DNA of 35,967 nt from an uncultured Oscillospiraceae bacterium (GTDB taxonomy: Bacteria; Bacillota; Clostridia; Oscillospirales; Oscillospiraceae): assembly GCA_947632005.1 (NCBI GenBank), contig CANRNU010000022.1, positions 1 through 35,967 on the forward strand. Direction: 5' to 3'. Positions 33,395 through 35,967 of this stretch are shown here, one piece after another (position 1 is the first letter of the stretch; each line of letters begins with the position of its first letter). Both the position numbers and the translations under genes were made by a program. The notes under the pieces are model-generated. The model worked only from the letters and a program-made list of their open reading frames with translations, searched no databases and was not told where the DNA came from.

Positions 33395-33413
33395 GAAAAA
33401 TCACCTCGAAAAA

Positions 33414-33442
33414 AGTATATCACATTCCTCTTGATATTCCAA
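33414..33442 (-). promoter_or_regulatory. promoter of the aldo/keto reductase-apbE-glycosylase operon
   Basis: Minus-strand TTGGAA (33437-33442), a 17-bp spacer and TATACT (33414-33419) lie 20 nt upstream of ATG 33394. Its -35 overlaps the divergent tRNA promoter. Confidence 0.75.
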
Positions 33443-33459
33443 GCAGGATGCTGTATAAT
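33431..33459 (+). promoter_or_regulatory. promoter of the tRNA-Arg gene
   Basis: TTGATA (33431-33436), a 17-bp spacer and TATAAT (33454-33459) lie 26 nt upstream of the mature tRNA. Confidence 0.8.
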
Positions 33460-33485
33460 AACAGGGCTTTCCGAGCGAAGTATGT

Positions 33486-33562
33486 GCGGCTGTAGCTCAG
33501 CTGGATAGAGTGTTGGCCTCCGGAGCCAAAGGTCGTGGGTTCGAATCCCGTCAGCCGTACCA
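33486..33562 (+). tRNA. tRNA-Arg(CCG)
   Basis: A full cloverleaf can be drawn: acceptor GCGGCTG / CAGCCGT (one G-T pair), D-arm GCTCAGCTGGATAGAGT, anticodon stem TTGGC/GCCAA with loop CTCCGGA (anticodon CCG at 33520-33522), T-loop TTCGAAT, and an encoded ACCA end. It is 77 nt long. The tRNA 3' end marks the boundary with a more A/T-rich region. Confidence 0.97.
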
Positions 33563-33573
33563 CCACATCCAAG

Positions 33574-33618
33574 AAATCCGAACCCGTTCCCCGTAGGGGA
33601 CCACGGGGTCGGATTTTT
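33574..33618 (+). terminator. terminator after tRNA-Arg
   Basis: A 14-bp arm (33574-33587) pairs with 33603-33616 with one mismatch around an inner hairpin TCCCC-GTA-GGGGA, followed by T5. It should end the tRNA transcript. Confidence 0.85.
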
Positions 33619-33767
33619 GGTTACCTTCGAGCCATACGAGGCGGTGTACCACCGCAACGGGGTGCCGAAGCGGACTGGCAGAGATACGGCGGCAGTCAAG
33701 TGACTGCCGCCGCAAGATATAACAAAAGGGCCGCTCATTCGAGCAGCCCTCATGGTCTTTCCGATGC
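33619..33767. other. non-coding stretch with hairpins at the start of the island
   Basis: A perfect 10-bp stem GGCGGCAGTC / GACTGCCGCC (33688-33711) and a terminator-like hairpin (GGGCCGCTC / GAGCAGCCC, 33728-33749, followed on the minus strand by TTTTGTTAT) are present. The second probably ends the minus-strand pair of small genes. No convincing coding frame was found. Confidence 0.55.
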
Positions 33768-34028
33768 TTACGCAACAGAATATTGCTTCCAGGGGATACA
33801 CTGAATCGGCGTGTGGGACAGAAACCGAACGATATCGCTACGCCCCCAGTATGTTGGGACCCCACGGCTGTTTTGAGCCACGAGGACGATTGGCATAACA
33901 CCAAACGCCTGTACGCCAAACCTCTGCATATCCTCTCGAGAGGACGGACTATTCAGCACATGCGGCTTTACAACCACAATGCCAAAGGTCACGCCCTGCT
34001 CCCGCACAACAGCACCTTGGAACCTCAT
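33768..34028 (-). CDS. small conserved-looking protein of unknown function (86 residues)
   Basis: The product (86 residues) contains a hydrophobic stretch GVTFGIVVVKPHVLNSPSS and later GVMPIVLVAQNSRGVPTYWGR, and looks like a compact globular protein. I do not recognise a named family. AAAGGAGG lies upstream of ATG 34028, inside the previous gene's end. The start shares one base with the stop of the 56-residue gene (TAATG), a sign of translational coupling. A terminator-like hairpin follows. This region is more A/T-rich than the chromosome before the tRNA, consistent with acquired DNA. Confidence 0.65.
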   Translation of the reverse strand: MRFQGAVVREQGVTFGIVVVKPHVLNSPSSREDMQRFGVQAFGVMPIVLVAQNSRGVPTYWGRSDIVRFLSHTPIQCIPWKQYSVA

Positions 34029-34198
34029 TACGAGCCTCCTTTGTGCTTGGTCTGATCGACCAGTGTGAACTTAGTGTTTCCTTTTGGCGTCGGTGGGACA
34101 CGATTTCCCTTGACAAACGTGTACTCTGTTGAGGAGCCTTTGGGGGAGTACTGCCCGGAAACTTCGACAGTACCACCGGTTTGGACAGATTTTTTCAT
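34028..34198 (-). CDS. 56-residue protein, possibly YjzC-like
   Basis: This short gene is easily overlooked. ATG 34198 follows TTAGGAGGATAAG, an excellent ribosome binding site, and the frame runs 56 codons to TAA 34028-34030. The product begins MKKSVQTGGTVEVSGQY, and its second half has RVPPTPKGNTKFTLVDQT. That layout (a Gly-rich beta segment, then a 'PPTPKG' turn) recalls YjzC-type small proteins, but this is only a resemblance by eye. It is coupled to the 86-residue gene by a TAATG overlap. Function is unknown. Confidence 0.65.
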   Translation of the reverse strand: MKKSVQTGGTVEVSGQYSPKGSSTEYTFVKGNRVPPTPKGNTKFTLVDQTKHKGGS

Positions 34199-34275
34199 CT
34201 TATCCTCCTAAATTGATAAAAATTTACAAAGGAGAGACGCCCGTTCCATTTGTCCTTTCCGTCGGCAATTTAATA

Positions 34276-34304
34276 TTGCATTTGCCCCACAAAGCTGGTA
34301 CAAT
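34276..34304 (+). promoter_or_regulatory. promoter of a candidate small RNA
   Basis: TTGCAT (34276-34281), a 17-bp spacer and TACAAT (34299-34304), in an intergenic region, point to transcription toward a terminator about 85 nt further on. Confidence 0.5.
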
Positions 34305-34310
34305 GAAAAC

Positions 34311-34398
34311 GCTACTAGACAAAGTGCCTGCCTTGTGCATGCTTTTGTCGACACGAGGCACCGCTCTTCTCATGGCATTGTGAGGGGCGGTGTTTTTT
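34311..34398 (+). ncRNA. candidate small RNA of about 90 nt
   Basis: Between the promoter at 34276 and a terminator ending in T6 (CACCGC at 34359-34364 pairing with GCGGTG at 34387-34392) lies a short region with its own helix GTGCCT / AGGCAC (34324-34329 with 34356-34361). The helix and terminator arms overlap at 34359-34361, so they compete. An ATG at 34303 overlaps the -10 box, has no ribosome binding site and cannot be translated from this transcript. The 5' end is estimated. No known RNA family was recognised. Confidence 0.4.
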
Positions 34399-34434
34399 CG
34401 TTACCCTCTTTGTATTTCACCATCTAAACGTCAG

Positions 34435-35517
34435 CTATGACCGGATTATATCAAGCAAACTATAATAGAAAAACCTTCTATTCCGAGCCTTTCCATCTGT
34501 ATACAACAACCTATTCTCTGCGAGTGTATTCAAATACCGCGTTGCACTGGCTGATGGAATATTTGCATATTTCTCAACAATGCCTGTGGTAATGATAGGA
34601 AATTTGTAGAGAAGATTCATCAGGTCGACCGCCTTATTGCTTTTGATGAGCCCCATCACCCGTTCCAAATCTTCTTCGTAAAGGCCATTGATGCGATCTA
34701 CCATTGCTATATATTTTGTGCATTGGCTTGTAACGGTCTGAAGGAAGAAGTTAATCCACGCGCTCCAGTCATTATCAGTCCGTACTCCATTAAGAAGGTC
34801 GTAATACTTGTATTTGTCGCGTTCAAGTGCTTCACTAACGAAAAAGCAGGGTAAAGAAATCTGCTTCTGCTTGTATAAGTACAACGGAATCAGTATTCGT
34901 CCTACACGTCCGTTTCCATCCATGAACGGGTGAATGGTTTCAAACTGGGCATGGGCAATTGCTGTTCGAACCAAAGGACGGAGGTTGTCTGTAGGATAAT
35001 TCAAGTACTGAACCAGGTTTTCCATCAATTCTGGAATTCTTTCGGCAACGGGAGGTGTATAAGAGATTGTCCTTCCCTTGCCAATATAATTCTGACCTGT
35101 TCTAAATTGACCCGGAATCGTTGATTTGTTTCTCCGAACATTTCCGTCCATGAGAATCTTATGTACATTTAATATGAACTCAATGGAAAATTCGTTGCGG
35201 GTCAGGTAATGATATCCTTTTTCCGCTGCACTCACATAATTTCGTACTTCAGCTAGATTCTTGTCATTTCCGCTGGGACTAACTTGGTCGACTAAAACTC
35301 CGTCCAATGTCGCCTGTGTTCCCTCCAACAGGGAGGAGGCAAGAGCTTCCTTTTGTTGTAGCGTCGGGAGAAACCACATACGATCCAATTTGCTGCTGTC
35401 AAGCTTACTACGGTAGACTTCCAGCTTGGCCGTCGCATCAATAAGGGCATCTATGTACACAAAAGGATTCAAATCCCTTTCTGAGAGAGGTATATGTTTT
35501 GCTTCAAATGCTTCCAT
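34435..35517 (-). CDS. Fic/DOC family protein, class II (N-terminal inhibitory motif)
   Basis: This 360-residue protein carries the complete Fic active-site motif HPFMDGNGR (residues 196-204), with the catalytic His and the phosphate-binding loop. The inhibitory motif SSLLEG at 61-66 fits (S/T)xxxE(G/N), marking a class II Fic enzyme that blocks its own active site. Fic proteins transfer AMP (or related groups) from a nucleotide to target proteins. A C-terminal winged-helix-like region (about 300-355, IITTGIVEKYANIPSASATRYLNTL) may bind DNA. AAGGAGG precedes ATG 35517. The gene's low G+C and position beyond a tRNA point to acquisition. No separate antitoxin gene is adjacent. Confidence 0.95.
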   Translation of the reverse strand: MEAFEAKHIPLSERDLNPFVYIDALIDATAKLEVYRSKLDSSKLDRMWFLPTLQQKEALASSLLEGTQATLDGVLVDQVSPSGNDKNLAEVRNYVSAAEKGYHYLTRNEFSIEFILNVHKILMDGNVRRNKSTIPGQFRTGQNYIGKGRTISYTPPVAERIPELMENLVQYLNYPTDNLRPLVRTAIAHAQFETIHPFMDGNGRVGRILIPLYLYKQKQISLPCFFVSEALERDKYKYYDLLNGVRTDNDWSAWINFFLQTVTSQCTKYIAMVDRINGLYEEDLERVMGLIKSNKAVDLMNLLYKFPIITTGIVEKYANIPSASATRYLNTLAENRLLYTDGKARNRRFFYYSLLDIIRS

Positions 35518-35536
35518 ATTGATTCCTCCTTATGGC

Positions 35537-35565
35537 ATAATACCATACTAAGACTCAAGAGTCAA
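35537..35565 (-). promoter_or_regulatory. promoter of the fic gene with internal palindrome
   Basis: Minus-strand TTGACT (35560-35565), a 17-bp spacer and TATTAT (35537-35542) lie about 20 nt before ATG 35517. GACTC-AA-GAGTC (35552-35563) is a palindrome overlapping the -35 box and could be an operator. Confidence 0.75.
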
Positions 35566-35656
35566 TACTTTTGATTCTAAAATTGCAAATAATCATAATT
35601 GCAACAAAATACAGCAAATAGTGGCGCTATTCACTGCAACTTAAAACAGTAGAAGG

Positions 35657-35692
35657 AAGCTGGCATACCATATAAAGATACGCCAGCTTTAT
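35657..35692 (+). terminator. hairpin between fic and the terminal small gene
   Basis: AAGCTGGCATA pairs with TACGCCAGCTT (one mismatch) around an 11-nt loop, followed on the plus strand by TATTTT. It lies just beyond the stop of the minus-strand 60-residue gene. The intervening 35566-35656 is A/T-rich with no gene seen. Confidence 0.5.
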
Positions 35693-35693
35693 T

Positions 35694-35876
35694 TTACGCC
35701 TTGGTGTCTCGGAGGTGTCTTTCTGCCTCCCGCTGGGCTTTCCACACCGCAAACTCCCTCTGGCCCTCCTCGCTCTCGTAGAACGCGAGGATGTCTGGCA
35801 GGAAGCACCGGGCGAGCTTTTCGATCTCGTGCTGCGGGATGTTGGTGTCGTTTACGAGCTTTTTCCTACGACCCAA
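35694..35876 (-). CDS. small protein of unknown function (60 residues)
   Basis: The start is TTG 35876, supported by AGGAGG 5 nt upstream (35882-35887). The product is basic at the N-terminus (MGRRKKLVND) and highly charged throughout, with a central segment LARCFLPDILAFYESEEGQREF and a helical, Glu/Arg-rich end. It resembles small proteins in integrative elements, but I recognise no family. A/T content matches the Fic neighbourhood. Confidence 0.6.
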   Translation of the reverse strand: MGRRKKLVNDTNIPQHEIEKLARCFLPDILAFYESEEGQREFAVWKAQREAERHLRDTKA

Positions 35877-35900
35877 TGTTACCTCCTATGTGGCGCTATG

Positions 35901-35951
35901 CTAGTAGTGACGGATGAACGGTGTCATGGTCTGCTCCCTCCTTTCTGTCAT
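35901..35951 (-). other. possible 16-codon peptide upstream of the small gene
   Basis: A frame from ATG 35951 to TAG 35901-35903 encodes a 16-residue peptide, and an internal ATG 35927 with AGGAGGGAG upstream would give only MTPFIRHY. It could be a leader or coupling peptide for the 60-residue gene, or chance. The sequence beyond it to the window edge is too short to interpret. Confidence 0.25.
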
Positions 35952-35967
35952 GGTCTAAAGCCTGGAT

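Noticed and set aside
33783-34055. Plus-strand 90-codon frame opposite the two small island genes
   Set aside because: The minus strand has two frames with strong ribosome binding sites and TAATG coupling; this frame has neither.
34129-34383. Plus-strand 84-codon frame ending in MKTLLDKVP...
   Set aside because: It spans the promoter of the candidate RNA, and its last ATG overlaps the -10 box without a ribosome binding site, so translation is unlikely.

Overview
The window is a chromosomal segment from a GC-rich, low-G+C-phylum (Firmicutes/Clostridia) bacterium. The ribosomal-protein, ECF sigma/RsgI-like, S-box riboswitch, long HPF and sortase-surface-protein features all fit that phylum. 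The base composition and gene style suggest an Oscillospiraceae/Flavonifractor-like gut anaerobe. That assignment is inferred from gene content, not from a search.

Layout. 1-1181: rplK and rplA, closed by a strong terminator where rplJ/rplL would normally follow. 1249-2766: a stand-alone adenylation (AMP-binding) enzyme. 2821-6311 (minus): an HtrA-like protease, an ECF sigma factor and an RsgI/PepSY-type anti-sigma protein. 6419-8443 (minus): a TetR-regulated ABC-2 exporter operon behind a consensus promoter covered by a palindrome. 8687-10084: a second HtrA protease. 10168-11406: a U32 family protein. 11486-12677 (minus): long HPF and a VanZ-like protein. 12720-15502: an S-box (SAM-I) riboswitch controlling metK-ahcY. 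15554-16417 (minus): a PflA-like radical SAM protein. 16728-26084: a 3118-residue secreted, sortase-anchored surface protein with a VWA domain, isopeptide-type pilin domains, DUF11-like domains and a 17-unit 18-bp repeat.

26195-29626 (minus) is the most interesting region: a tightly packed five-gene operon. It encodes a 61-residue Cys-rich peptide with six ACGX motifs, a radical SAM/SPASM enzyme, a nitroreductase, an FMN-binding/ferredoxin protein and a class-M-like sirtuin. It looks like a ribosomally made, radical-SAM-modified peptide system with redox partners and an NAD-consuming enzyme. Divergent from it are an HxlR-type regulator and a flavodoxin-fold NAD(P)H reductase (29817-30792), with direct repeats GTACGCAC in the shared intergenic region.

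30879-33394 (minus): three overlapping genes for an aldo/keto reductase with Fe-S motifs, an ApbE flavin transferase lipoprotein and a 3-methyladenine DNA glycosylase. 33486-33562: tRNA-Arg(CCG). Everything beyond the tRNA terminator is more AT-rich and looks like the start of an integrated island: two tiny overlapping genes, a candidate small RNA, a class II Fic protein with its own promoter, and another small gene near the window edge.

Most genes are ordinary housekeeping or accessory genes. Long open frames opposite real genes, including one of 2414 codons opposite the surface protein, are compositional shadows and were left out.
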